NCBI GenBank assembly: GCA_930367205.1
Contig: OV884011.1
Location: forward strand, 141,853,937 to 141,917,936
Direction: 5' to 3'
Origin: Acanthosoma haemorrhoidale
Lineage: Eukaryota > Arthropoda > Insecta > Hemiptera > Acanthosomatidae
DNA: 64,000 nucleotides
Shown: one piece after another, positions 23,401-33,039 of the stretch
Layout: the number at the start of each line of letters is the position of its first letter
Numbering within the stretch: position 1 is the first letter of the stretch
The notes under the pieces: model-generated
Database searches by the model: none
What the model saw: the letters and a program-made list of their open reading frames with translations, nothing else
Told to the model about the DNA's origin: nothing
Position numbers and translations under genes: made by a program

Positions 23401-26400
23401 ATGCCAATATGAAAAGAATGCCGGTTTTTATATGATTGGCAATCATTAGTGACAAGAGTTAAGGGTGTAATAGAATTTTTATTGCGATAAAATTACAATT
23501 TGCCTTTTATTGGACAATTAGTAATTGTGATAAAGGTTCTCGTACCATGTTTAAAGTTTTCATTTACTCGCTCATTCATACAGTATTTGGAAATAGCTAA
23601 GTGTAATGACTGTGCTAGATGCAGATGGTTGGATAGGTTTTAGTGGAAGTTCATGGAACGAGGAAGGGATGAGTTCAAAAATGTAGGGCATATTGAGATC
23701 GTTATAAAGGGTTTGTTATATCAATAGTTCTCAGGACTTTTGATAGAAATGATTGGATACGCTAAATGATGTTGGACTTGTTTGTTGTCCCACATAGCTC
23801 TATTCCGTTTGTCCATATTCGCTTAGGTATAACTTTAAATTTCAAATTTACTTTCTAAAGAGCGGTGGGAAGTAGTATGTACAGCTGTCAAAAGCGTCTG
23901 TTTAGTTATGGTCTATTTAGTTTATGTGTGTGTTCCATGTCAGCATTCTGTCGAGATAGAAGCACAAAAATAGTGCTGTCTTGGATAAAGTGAGTGAGAT
24001 GTAATTAAAAAAAAAAATTCGGCCTATGAAAGGTGTCGATAAGGAGAGTGATAGTAATATGTTGTTATCTAACAATACTTAAGTTCAAACGAAAAAAACA
24101 CGCAGGAGGTAGATTATAAGTTCATTAAGTGTTTTTTTTAATAATAATTTTATTAACAACCCTTTCGTTATTTTTCATGGGGCTGGTTTTATTTTTACTA
24201 TCATTGAACCGAATGGCACTAACAAATTAAATGGCACTAACAAACGAAATATTACTCAAAACCACTGGTTAGCTACAGCTGTAAACACGATGTTAATGAC
24301 AGTTAAATTGATTTTTGTAATTATAGTTTGAAAACAAAAATATTGCTTATTGTCATTGAGGTGGCTGACGGAGGAGGTCGGGAACCGCTTCCTGTTTCGC
24401 ATACGAGGAAGATGACAACCATAAGGATTTGGAAGGCTGTTTGTAAATACTATATGCATGAGCGAGTGAATGAAAATTGAAAATATGGTATGAATGAGAA
24501 CATTTATCACAATTACAAATGAAACAGATTGTAATTTTATCGCAATAAAGAAATAAACTAAAGAAAACAAACATATTGTTAATCAGATCTTTAGCTTGAT
24601 ACCTTGATAAAAATTACTTTAAAATTGCAACTAATTTATTATTTGATGACAGATCATGTTCTGATGACTCATGTTTTATGGAGAAGGCTACATTTTTAAT
24701 TTCATCAAATAGGATTTTCATGTAAAATTCCATACCTATAGGTAAACCAGCTAACTCACGAATACTAGGACAGGAATTGGATAGGACAGGACAGAAAAGT
24801 GGTTGAAATCTTGAAGGTTTTGGATTTTGAAGAAATTAGTAAAAATCTAAAAAATTCTAATCCACTTGAGGCTGGGAGAGTAACAGTTCAAAGCCTTTAT
24901 GGAAAATAATAAAATGAACTATAATAAATACAACATTAATATATTAAGCACTAATAGTTTAAAAGCTTTTTATTCTGTTTACAGAGGATATTATGTGCAT
25001 TCGTTTCGAGAAGAAATATGTGGTGGTGACCTTAAAACCAATGCTCGAGACATGGATAGAAATTTGCAAATACTTACTGAAATTTAATATCTTCAATTAT
25101 ACCCTACCCAATGTTACCCATGACCTATACAAAACTGGAATAATAGAGAGACATCAAGCCGGGAGACTGATTAACAGTAAGAAACATGTCTGCCACAAGT
25201 AAATCTGTAAGAATCATCACGAATGGTCTAAAAAAACTTCTCGGGCTATTATACTAAAAAAATGTTAATCATTATTGGGTAGCCATGAGTGCTCTGACAA
25301 TTTTAGGTGCTTTACACAGAGAGGTGATCACGACCGGCCACATTATTTAGTTTCAAGGAAGAAAAACACAGTGCACTGTTAACACAAATAGATCATTGAA
25401 CGAAAAAGTCAAGTACAAAACAGAACAATTACTTAATTTCTAGTTTAATATCAAATCAGAATATTTTTGTTTAAATTGTGATGGTTATTTGCTCTTAATT
25501 GTTATGATACAGTCTGTAGTCTTTAGTTGAATTTACTTTTATTTTCATTATCATATTTTAATAAATTAGGCAAACTATTTCATTTCTCTACGTCAAATAG
25601 CTATTGTAAAATCTTGGGAAAAAGATATTGATAGTTCTAAAGTGCACAAAAATGTTGCATATTGTTGTTCAGGAAATCAAGGCCTCTTTAATTAAACTCT
25701 GATGAATGGAATCAAAAATTGGATGAATTATCGAATAATTGCAGAGACTGAAAGGTGCTACATTCAAACAGGTATATGTCTGTCTGTACGTTTCACGATG
25801 GTGGAGGTAAAAATAATTAAAACTATCTGAAATGTTAACGCTATACCTATATCAAAATATATCGGAATATGCTGAGTATCACGTAAAGTAAGGGGGAAAA
25901 ATGAAAAATCTTAACCCAGTTTTGCTAACTAAGATATCTCAAATTCCAGATTGGAAGCAATTTATGATTTCAAAACCACCCAGCTATATAATTCCCACCG
26001 ATGTAAGGGGTTACTTGAAACCTTATAATGGTGCATATTTTGATAAGATCAAGTTTTCAATTGAGTGGTAATTACGATCAGTTAATTAAGGAAATAATCA
26101 CTCATCTTCTACCCTAGGATTAGAATTAAATACAAAAGCTTATCGCACTGTTGCTAACTTTACCACTGATGATGACTGTTTCACAGTTGATAAATAACTT
26201 TGCCAAAATGAATAACTTCGTGAAGTAAAAAAACGAATAATTTATTTTTTTTAGTAGTATAATTCCTTTATTGTGCAATAATTACAATCTGCCTTTTATA
26301 AGGCAATAAGTAATTAATTAATTTATTAAAAGTATAACTCTACATCAAGTACTAACATAGAAGTGACTGATTTTTGTTTCAAAATGTCAGTCACAAGGAT

Positions 26401-29400
26401 ATGACAAGTATTTGTAACTGTTTTTTTTTTTGCGAAAATCCTCTTATTTTGCAAAATATTTCCATTTTTAGTAAATATACTAATAATCACGTTATCTACA
26501 CACACTGGTGTTATAATACAATTGCTTCTTTATTCGTTTTCAGCTTCTAGCTTATCTTATTTCTTGGTGGAAGGTGAGGTATCTGTTATACAGAGACTCG
26601 TGGTCGAAAAATACTCTCAGAATGGAAAAGAAAATTACAGATTACACCACAACCAGGAAACAATTATCAGACTCATGGATGATCTAGAAGAGATCTTTTT
26701 TCATGTTTGCGTCCTAAGAAGTGGGTCGTTTTTTGGCTTAGGTATTGAGAATGAATTTACGTTTTATTTGTAGAAAAGTTGGCAATTGGTTGTTATTAGA
26801 TAAAACAAAAACAAAACAAACACCCTTTTATTATTATAATGATTTAAATAACTCCTTTTGTAGAATAAATAAGCACACCTTCAGTACTGGTAGTTCCAGA
26901 ATAAATTAAATTAGCCAATTTACTAATTTCTAATAGAGGCTTGTCTAAATTACTTTTATTTTTCTAACACATTTATATTTTGTACACAAGATTTTCATTT
27001 GCAGGAGATCGCCTGTCAATGAATATAGTTTTGACGAATACGCCTTGTACATTTCTCACATACAAAAGAGAGGAACTTATAAAATTTGACAATCCAATTG
27101 TGTGGGAAGGAGGGCGAATGTTTATCAATGAAGTGTACCCAACGACTGAAGAAATTTTCCAACTTTTTCTCTATAACAGGAAATGGTGGAGGTTCAAAAA
27201 GGAAGTGTTAGACCAGTGCAAGAAGTACGCGATCGATAAAATTGTCTAGTGCTAAGATTTAGTGATGTAACGTTTGTCAGTAATCTTAAAACGGGTAGGG
27301 TAAAAGAAACAACATAACATAAGAGAAACATTAGATTCGCTTTAGGATCTATAATTGTGTATAATTATCTGTAAATTTCAAGGGGCCAGGAACAAAAAAA
27401 AAAGAGAAACATAGCTTGCTTAAAAGCTCCGCGTCATCACTTTTCCAAATAGTTCATGAGCTATGTATAAAATCGTATTCAGACTACGCCGCGGTCAGCC
27501 GATTGGCCTTGTAAATTGGCAAAGCCAACCCGTGCGTTGTGCGGACATATTCGTTGAACGTTGCCAGGTTGCTAAATAAGGTTAGTCACCTAGCTTGATA
27601 GGGCTAATTCAAATTTGAAGATTATTGGTCCGGTTCAAAGAAAGTCATAACAAGTCCTAATAGGCTTTCTGTTGCCTTGTTCATAATTTTTGACTTGAAC
27701 TGGAAACCACTCTCATTAGCTGTATTCACTGTACATCTAAACGCTCATCCCAACAAAATTCTATTTTATTTTTCCTTATTTCTTAATTTTTCAACTTTGA
27801 GAGTTTGGGAGAAAAAAAAACACGGGTTGTTTCCACTTCTTGTGAAAGTCTTAGTGATAGAAATATTACCCACGTTCTTAATTCCGGCTTTATTTAATTA
27901 CTGAATTGTAATCCACTTCAGGAGAAGGATTCAGTTGTGCACTTCTTTGATTAGTGGCACAGTGGAATGAGTGGGAGGTGGATCGGTGGTTTTGTCATTT
28001 TCTGGGGAATATACTCTTTGTTTACTTCGAGATTTCCAAAATCTGAATATTTATTGGATGTGAACTGTACATTCCTTGCATTTTTCCATGTATACATTTA
28101 GGATTCCGCCCTAAAGCAGTGGGGCATGGCATTAGAAGTGCGAAAGATTTCGAGGACATTAACTCTAAACCCCAACTTCTGGGAGAAATATCTGTGGCGC
28201 AGCTCATCTGCAGAGGTCCTCCGATTACAAAACAGATAGGCGAAGGCCTGCTCTAACTCTTGGAATTATAGCGATGAAGGGTCACTGCCATCTCCTAACG
28301 TAGAACCTGCCTGAAAGACAATATTCATAGAAGAAATATCTAAGGATTGTTTTTTATTCAATAAACGACTGGTAGTATTGCATCCCACAAGTGCATAGAT
28401 TGCGGGTAAAATGTCTGACTCTACCGTTCCAAGGTTTTCAGCTGGTATATGGCAGGCTAGGAAACGCTTCTTCTTTGGGCAGCCTGTTAAATACAATATG
28501 TTGATGTTATCCGTTGATAACTCTTTTCTATGATGGATATCAATAACGAAAACTTTGATGTCGGGGTATAGAATCAATACAGTATACAATTTGAATGTTC
28601 AGCTGCATGGAACACACGATTAAAAATCCTTGAATCGGCTTCCAGGTTCCAGCACTTATATCATCAAGACCATGTATTTAACCAGCTAAAATTTCCAATA
28701 CTGACATAGTAGTAACTGCCACGTAACGGGATACTTGTGGTTAGGTCTGGCGTCATTGGTGAGGAGGGGGGGGGAGGGGGTTCATCCCTTTGACGGTATT
28801 CTTGAATCTGACAACTTGATGGAAATTCCATCAAAGACTATATCAATCCTTAAGACAGATGATTGGGAGTATAGCGACTCGTCAGCGAAATTCATGAGTG
28901 AAATCGCAAATGGTACTGAACTTTTCAAGCTGAATTGAATGAGCTTGAACCATTCCTTCAACAACAAAAACTTCCATGGAATCAGAAAAAAAATGTTCCA
29001 TTTCGTCTTGAGTTCATCTGAATTTCGATTCTATTTTTAAAGCTAAAACTGATTTTGTAGATTAGTACAAACTTTTGGTAAAGACTATGATTGCCAAATA
29101 AATTTAGTAGGTATATATATCCACCATTAAGGAGTCACAATTAACTCATGAGATGTTATTTGCTTTAGATCAAATAAATGGGCGAGACATTTCGCTTCGA
29201 ATTAACTAACATACGGTTTATTTATAGTACGTTTTCAACTTTTTTCTAGAATTTTTTTAGTAGGAAAATTTCTCAAGAACTCGACCCTCAATCCAACGTT
29301 ATAGGGAGGGAGAGAGAGAAAAAATGATGGAATGAAAAAAAGTGAGAAGGTGAGTTAAAGAAGTTTTACTAACGACTGTCTTACGTCTAGTCGGAAAGAG

Positions 29401-30531
29401 AGAGTGTTACTGCGTAAGGTGAGGCGGACTGAGTGAGAGGGAGTAGAATTTTGGGAAGGTATATATAGAGTAGAAGTAGAACGGCGTATTTCAGCAGCAT
29501 GGGGAATTTGTTGAAATATTGCCTCACACGGGTGGTCGTCATCTTTGCCATTGGTCAGCAGGAAGCGGTTTATTGCTTGCCAAACAAGGCCTGGGTCAGT
29601 GATAAATAGGTCTCGTCTCAGCTGGTTAAGTGTTATCGGGGCCACCGGCTGCTAGCGTTGGCTTATTTCATAATTGGTGAAACCAGAGGCACTTACCTCT
29701 TCAACTCCCAGCCCGCATATCCATAAGCAAGTTACCCGAACTAAATTGAATACTGATTATTACACAATACTCTATCAATAATTTATTGGGTTTATATGTT
29801 ATAAATTGCTCTCTGCCCCGGTCAATAAAATAAATAAACTTAAATTTCTACTACATTTTTTATTTACTTTTCTAGAGAAACGGTTGACTTTACTAGAATA
29901 TTTTATATGTATGAATATATCTAGAACATTTAAAAATGAACAAGTTGAGACGACAATTGAACTTCTCTAAGGCTAATGGGAGCCAATCTATATGATGTGG
30001 AAGCGATTTAGCTATTTTTAATCAACATCAAATTACGTCAACTTTGACAGCCAGCATATTGCCTAATCCGAAAATAGAGGCTTTGGTTTCAAAGAAACCA
30101 CGTAGGAGTTCAAAATCGGGGCCCCAGAGATCGTCGTCTGCATGGACAAAATCCCTTCCTAGGATGTGCTAGTTTTAGCGAGACGATGCCATAGAATCCC
30201 ACCAGGAAATTGTGGGGTCTGACAACGCCGGGCTAAAGCTAGCAAGGATAGGGAAAAGAGGGGGGGCAGAGGTAGGTAAATAAGAAAGCCATGGTTTGAG
30301 TAGAGCAGCAAGAGCCAGTGCAGAGAAAGAGAGCAGTGTTAATTTCAAGTGTCTGATGCAGACTGTCTGAAAAAGCTCAGACTTTATGTCTTATACAGGC
30401 AGGTTATTCCTGCTTACAGCCAACGAGAGAGCTTTTTATTTCTGTCAATCATATGATCCTTTAATTTAACCAATCAGGGGCTACTATGCCCGCGCTCCTA
30501 GTTAACTCTTGCTATGTCAGGATCGTGAACA

Positions 30532-30592
<61 letters not shown>

Positions 30593-30918
30593 CCCTTAAC
30601 CTGTCCTTGCCGGCGCATTTTCCTCCAAACACAAATCCAACAAGGAACCGCGGTTCGGAATTAATCCCGTAGCTTTGAAGTTTGTTATTCTGTTTTAGGA
30701 ATAATCGCACAGTTACAATCCACGATGTACCAGTACCGATAAGATGTAGATTTACGAGGTTGAAGAAAAGTTTCATGAAACGAGTAAGAATGGACCTAAT
30801 GGACGAATACCTGAGAGGCGGAATTTCACCTCTCGGCGGAGAGTCATTGAAGAGCACGTTGGTTTTGGACCAATTCGGCGAGATCAGAGACAAGCTGCTT
30901 GGTCAATACAAGACTTAG
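14296..30918 (+). CDS. Gene 1: CNBD2-like protein with two degenerate CNB domains (7 exons joined)
   Basis: The coding exons 14296-14466, 15591-15695, 18270-18564, 24985-25176, 26544-26741, 27005-27224 and 30699-30918 join in frame to 1401 nt (466 aa). Residues 1-57 hold a basic helix with an ENKWWL motif. The first CNB domain spans about 58-255 and includes ELFRAGDNSLSAYFILSG. The second covers about 230-375, with SYFLVEGEVSVIQRL and HVCVLRSGSFFGLG. The C-terminus has TIHDVPVPIRCR. The order and the motifs GY/KxGxELFRAG, VSVIQRL and VCVLxxGxxFGLG match the CNBD2 family, which in mouse binds cAMP and is needed for sperm development. The usual PBC glutamate (about residue 174) is Phe, so cAMP binding is doubtful. 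The start was chosen because exon A opens with ATG; a 5' exon adding residues is possible. Confidence 0.75.
14535..14656 (-). mobile_element. MITE copy 2 (one end lost)
   Basis: This is an inverted, slightly shorter copy of the MITE at 14996-15151. It keeps the terminal CTTTTCAGACCACCC end but lacks the opposite terminal repeat. It lies in gene 1 intron A, 68 bp after the exon A donor. Confidence 0.65.
14965..15260 (+). repeat. tRNA-derived SINE split by a MITE
   Basis: The left part has a perfect RNA polymerase III A box, TAGTTTAGTGG (14973-14983), inside GCCTCCATAGTTTAGTGGTT. The right part resumes at 15154 and has a B-box-like GTTTCGATCCC (15174-15184) followed by CCGGCTCGCC. Together they make a tRNA-like head. 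A non-tRNA body (TTTTTTCCTCGGGTCGAGG onward) follows. The MITE separates the two boxes. The 3' limit is uncertain. Confidence 0.6.
14996..15151 (+). mobile_element. MITE, 156 bp, Tc1/mariner-like, TA target duplication
   Basis: The ends are inverted repeats around GGTGGTCTGAAAAGTTTCC at the left and GGAAACTTTTCAGACCACC at the right. TA dinucleotides flank the insert at 14994-14995 and 15152-15153. There is no coding capacity. The size and TA duplication fit a non-autonomous Tc1/mariner element. Confidence 0.75.
15261..15590. other. Gene 1 intron A, remainder
   Basis: AT-rich intron ending in the acceptor ttattgtttcag at 15590. Nothing else recognised. Confidence 0.6.
15591..15695 (+). CDS. 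Gene 1 exon B
   Basis: 105 nt, phase 0/0, acceptor ttgtttcag, donor TTG/gtaatt. It encodes DMLVLMSPYRERELDDVKDI and on to MPPFSQHSL. Position and F-x-x-x-S/P pattern correspond to the helix before the first CNB barrel, where CNBD2 proteins have LLSKPPALRT-like and FRKYP-like segments. Gene 2 has the same exon length (37329-37433). Confidence 0.8.
16214..17069 (-). mobile_element. Solo LTR, family A, imperfect 5-bp target duplication
   Basis: Starts TGTCGGGTCGTCACGAG and ends GGTTGCTACA on the + strand. Flanks are ATATT (16209-16213) and ATATA (17070-17074), matching at four of five bases. It contains the shared GGCGAGTGTGAACTGGAGAG and GAGACGAAGACAGAGATTCCC blocks. Its U3 side (16700-17069) resembles the copy at 41710 more than the copy at 976, so it marks a subfamily. 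It lies in gene 1 intron B. Confidence 0.8.
17075..18269. other. Gene 1 intron B, remainder
   Basis: AT-rich intron sequence. A slightly GC-richer block at 17345-17640 is not recognised. It ends in the acceptor ttctattattag. Confidence 0.5.
18270..18564 (+). CDS. Gene 1 exon C (core of first CNB domain)
   Basis: 295 nt, phase 0 in and 1 out. It encodes 98 residues with GYKRGVELFRAGDNSLSAYF (the beta-barrel start with the conserved G-D-x-S and Y-F-I-L-S-G). A 40-residue charged insert follows. The phosphate-binding region reads GDMLGFDEILTGIERNSTAI. The arginine of the cassette is kept, but the glutamate nine residues before it is Phe. The exon is 12 nt longer than its gene 2 counterpart, the difference lying in the insert. 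Confidence 0.85.
19171..20361 (+). pseudogene. Jockey ORF1 (gag-like), frameshifted
   Basis: The copy matches the ORF1 at 10836-12154 piece by piece. It opens with ATGAGATTTTATCAGCAG near 19179. KRKARRSNRNFP follows near 19258, then VGTGKNTCFNWSRDTKISPD near 19540 and CHNCQAYGHE near 19940. A CMLCLQGHPANY knuckle is near 20060, and it ends at IKQNP with a TAA just before ORF2. At least four frame changes are needed to follow it. Confidence 0.8.
20363..22940 (+). pseudogene. Jockey ORF2 (endonuclease and RT), inactivated
   Basis: Endonuclease motifs are SILPWNANGV, LITETRLTSKRPF and DGDFNVKHQHWGS. The RT block QFGFRQRYSTAQQG and the palm region AAFVDVAHAFGRVW follow, then AGVPQGSV. Compared with the other copies, the second Asp of the AFDRVW motif is Gly. 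The FADDT active site has become a DNA sequence reading FADYT after a frame shift near 22270. Downstream, YKVILKLIWIYGKELWG is the LWIYG thumb region typical of the clade, which the copies at 8329 and 57828 lack or have truncated. Confidence 0.85.
23480..24010 (-). mobile_element. Jockey family fragment (3' end plus ORF2 end)
   Basis: Sense on the minus strand. It matches the thumb-region and 3' end sequences of the copy at 18744 (compare 22480-22900) and of the copy at 57828. It has an internal deletion that removes most of the 3' UTR. The other end is an A/T run at 24008-24018. In gene 1 intron C. Confidence 0.75.
24346..24562 (+). mobile_element. 5'-truncated jockey 3' UTR insert with 16-bp TSD
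   Basis: Flanked by GAAAACAAAAATATTG (24330-24345) and GAAAACAAACATATTG (24563-24578), 15 of 16 identical. It contains only the last about 215 bp of the family: GGCTGACGGAGGAG, ATGAGCGAGTGAATG, CAGATTGTAATTTTATCGC and a CAATAAAGAAATAAACTAAA tail. Confidence 0.85.
24985..25176 (+). CDS. Gene 1 exon D
   Basis: 192 nt, phase 1/1, acceptor ctgtttacag and donor ACA/gtaaga. It encodes EDIMCIRFEKKYVVVTLKPM and continues to HQAGRLI. The start completes the first CNB barrel (D-I-M-C-I-R, where family members have LLRL). The rest is the linker helix into the second CNB. Same length and phase as gene 2 exon D. Confidence 0.85.
25177..26543. other. Gene 1 intron D
   Basis: AT-rich. The only thing I can name is a 53-bp jockey 3'-end fragment at 26264-26316. 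The acceptor is ttcgttttcag. Confidence 0.6.
26264..26316 (-). mobile_element. Minimal jockey 3' end (53 bp)
   Basis: Only the terminal hairpin (GCCTT-ATAA-AAGGC in sense) and the ATTGTAATTATTGCACAATAAAGGA end are present. This is an extreme 5' truncation. Confidence 0.65.
26544..26741 (+). CDS. Gene 1 exon E (core of second CNB domain)
   Basis: 198 nt, phase 1/1. It encodes SYFLVEGEVSVIQRLVVEKY, then a 28-residue variable stretch and FFHVCVLRSGSFFGLG. The arrangement Y-F-L-V-x-G-E-V-x-V-I-x-R ... F-M/H-x-V-C-V-L-x-x-G-x-x-F-G-L/V-G is that of the second CNB of CNBD2 proteins. The FGE motif is degenerate (FGLGG). Confidence 0.85.
27005..27224 (+). CDS. Gene 1 exon F
   Basis: 220 nt, phase 1 in and 2 out, acceptor catttgcag. 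It encodes GDRLSMNIVLTNTPCTFLTY and on to NRKWWRFKKEVLDQCKK. The donor is AAGAA/gtacgc, weak but conserved in gene 2 (AAAAA/gtacag); without splicing the frame reaches a stop at 27249. Family members have K-N-R-K-W-x-x-Y/F-R/K-K-x-L here. Confidence 0.75.
28020..28589 (-). pseudogene. Decayed relic of a GCDTTS-motif protein family
   Basis: On the minus strand, a segment reads ILYLTGCPKKKRFLACHIPA followed by ILPAIYALVGCNTTSRLLNK. Further on comes a SWGLELMSSKSFALLMPCPT block (28080-28200). This order resembles a large family of uncharacterised, often multicopy animal proteins. They have a DTDVxVLL core, an LPAxHAFTGCDTTSxFxGKGK motif and a later WGWxL-x-x-x-L-x-P-V/x-P block. Frames change between the blocks. 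My placement in that family rests on motif memory and is moderate. Confidence 0.4.
30096..30535 (-). mobile_element. LTR family A fragment, near identical to 43489-43925
   Basis: Begins AACCACGTAGGAGTTC and runs to GATCGTGAACAAGTC. It differs from the copy in gene 2 at only about eight sites over about 440 bp by eye, including TATACAGG here against TATATAGG there. It lacks the outer TGTCG end. Confidence 0.8.
30536..30589. repeat. (CT)n microsatellite
   Basis: About 27 uninterrupted CT units directly following the LTR fragment, 110 bp before the gene 1 exon G acceptor. Confidence 0.95.
30699..30918 (+). CDS. Gene 1 exon G (C-terminus)
   Basis: 220 nt including the TAG at 30916-30918. With the two bases AA carried from exon F it reads KNNRTVTIHDVPVPIRCR, then DEYLRGGISPL and DQFGEIRDKLLG. 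TIHDVP is a recognisable CNBD2-type tail motif. Gene 2 exon G carries the same blocks with a 10-residue longer end. Confidence 0.8.
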
Positions 30919-31999
30919 ACACATCATCTTATGACATGACATGACATGAATGGAGAATAGGAAACCGCTTATTGATGGATTTCCATCATTTTGCTTTTAA
31001 AGAGGAAACCGAATGGGTTTTTTTTTTTTAATTGCATCAGTATATGTAAATCTTAACACAATTTGTTGATTTTTTTTGGTGTTTTTATTCAACCAATTGA
31101 GGTCGGTCGTTGGTAAACAGCACAATTAGGTTTAGACTCTCTGATATGAACAATTTTCAACCCTTCAAAAATTTTACGTTCCAGGCAAGGGATTGTGATC
31201 GATTACCATTGACATTTCTATTTAACTAGAGATATTGTCAAACGCTGGTTATGTTAAGAGAATGTACTTCACCATTTTTTTACCTCGCACATATGATGGT
31301 GGGATCAAGTACCACCCTGCTGATAAGCTATAGTTATTAATCAATTCCAATATACAAATAAATTATATTTCATGATAATCCAGTAAAATCTACGAAGATT
31401 TATTCTACTTCCCTACAGCACATCAATTTGATCAAATCATTCTGTTTATGTATTTTCCTACTTTGGCATATCCTGTTTATCTTGGCATAAACTATACCTG
31501 AATATATTAAACTTACTCCACAAGTCAGTGATTGGATAACTCAGCCCCCAAGTTCTGCCTCAATTATCTACTATATAGTGAGACCGTATATGGCCTATTA
31601 ATACTTCTATGTTTATTGGACATAGAAGAACCCTTTTAACTCAGCATGATTTCTTTCGATTTAGAAGAGGGAACCTTAGGGCCAAATGCAAGTCAAGTTC
31701 AAATTTCAGCTGATGTGGTCATGACCTGTTTTTATTTTTATTTGCCACTTTTTGACTCTGTGCGATGCTGTTTTGATTCTAATCTCCCATACGAGATAAT
31801 AAAAATCAAGAAATAGATCATCGACTTTAATAGATGTCTGTACTCTTTCGTTAATAAAACCATTTTTACTAAAAAAATTCATTTATTAACGCTTCCTATA
31901 ATTCTAAATTCGTGTCCTGACCCGAAACACGATCGCGGGAGCACACTACTTATGACAAATGGAATTAATTGGTTACAATCACACCAACCATTTCCAAAC
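30919..31999. other. Gene 1 3' flank, nothing recognised
   Basis: AT-rich. It begins with a short TGACA repeat (tgacatgacatgacatgaatg near 30930). No clear AATAAA near the stop could be tied to gene 1. Confidence 0.45.
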
Positions 32000-33030
32000 C
32001 CGATTTGGTATATTTTTATGTTCAGGCTAATCTGAGTACAGAACATCCAGCTTCTGTGAAGGTACAGACGGAAGCCACCCTCGGTATCAACAGGAACACA
32101 GCAACTGCTATGATATTTTTGGACTGCACGCAGGCTTTCAACTAAGTGCCCCACGTGATGCTGTGCCGACAGTTTTGCGACTGGTAATCCCCAGAGCAGT
32201 TATACACCATGTTGGTTTCCTTCTTGAAGAACAGAACGGTGAGGGTACGGGTTCCCTCTGACTTGTGGAGTTCCCCAAAGAGTGGTTTCATCTCCGGTGC
32301 TTTTTAGCATGTACACATCTGAAGTTGTTAGGACAAACTACAAGAAAGCTATGGTAATAGCTTTCACCAACGGCATTGCAGTTTACAGCAGCAGCATGAG
32401 TGCAAAAAGAGCTCTTACACAGATCGAGTCAGTTTATACGTAATAAGTGACAGCCTGGATAGGTAAAACATCAGTGTGAACGAGAGACCGACAGCGTAAT
32501 TTTCTCCCTCCAAAAGGGGAAGAAAAGCCTTGCAAAAATCCTATACTATAGGAGGTCAAGAGAACTCACCGGCTTAATGTACTATCTGGGTTCCCACTTC
32601 CTAACTTCACCCAACTTGTTGCTGCGCCTCAAACTAATGATATATAAATGTATTCTCTGGCCAGCTCTGCTAAGGTGCCCTACTATATTATACTCACTTG
32701 ACTGACAATACATCTATAAGTCTCCAGCAATTTCAGAATGGGATCACGAGAAAAGTGATCCAACATACCTCTCTCGAGAGGTTAAAGAACTCCGACCTGC
32801 ACCCGTTGCTTGGTGTGCCATTGGTGGGTGAGTTCATCCAACGGAGACACATCAAGTTTTTGACTCGTTGCAGCACCTCACAAACCCAGTATTTAACACT
32901 ATGACCCCCTCCCACATCGATATCAACAGACTGTCGAGGAAAATTAGGTTAAGATTTAGTTTAAGTTTTTATTGTTAGATGTAAGTTAGTTTTAAGTTTA
33001 TGATAAATAAGGTGAGTCACATCGCTTTTA
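32000..33030 (+). pseudogene. Decayed RT relic of non-LTR family B
   Basis: The pieces are TAMIFLDCTQAFN (palm motif A), a VVSSPVLFSMYTSE block, VIAFTNGIAVYSSS in place of FADDTAVYS, and RLKLMIYKCILWPALL. The final part runs LQQFQNGITRKVI and EFIQRRHIKF. It also has a short AAGGTGAGTCACATCGC 3' UTR match. These follow the same order as the family B insertion at 4766. Stops and frameshifts are many, and the catalytic ADD is lost. Confidence 0.7.
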
Positions 33031-33039
33031 ATAAATTCT

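Larger units (their letters stand above)
27225..30698. other. Gene 1 intron F (3.5 kb)
   Basis: Contains a decayed protein-coding relic (28020-28589), an LTR fragment (30096-30535) and a CT microsatellite (30536-30589). The stretch 28735-30095 otherwise holds nothing I recognise. A 96-codon minus-strand frame at 29355-29645 has no family resemblance. The acceptor is ttctgttttag at 30698. Confidence 0.5.

Noticed and set aside
29355..29645. 96-codon minus-strand frame in gene 1 intron F
   Set aside because: No recognisable motif, and no second copy seen; probably chance in a slightly GC-richer segment.
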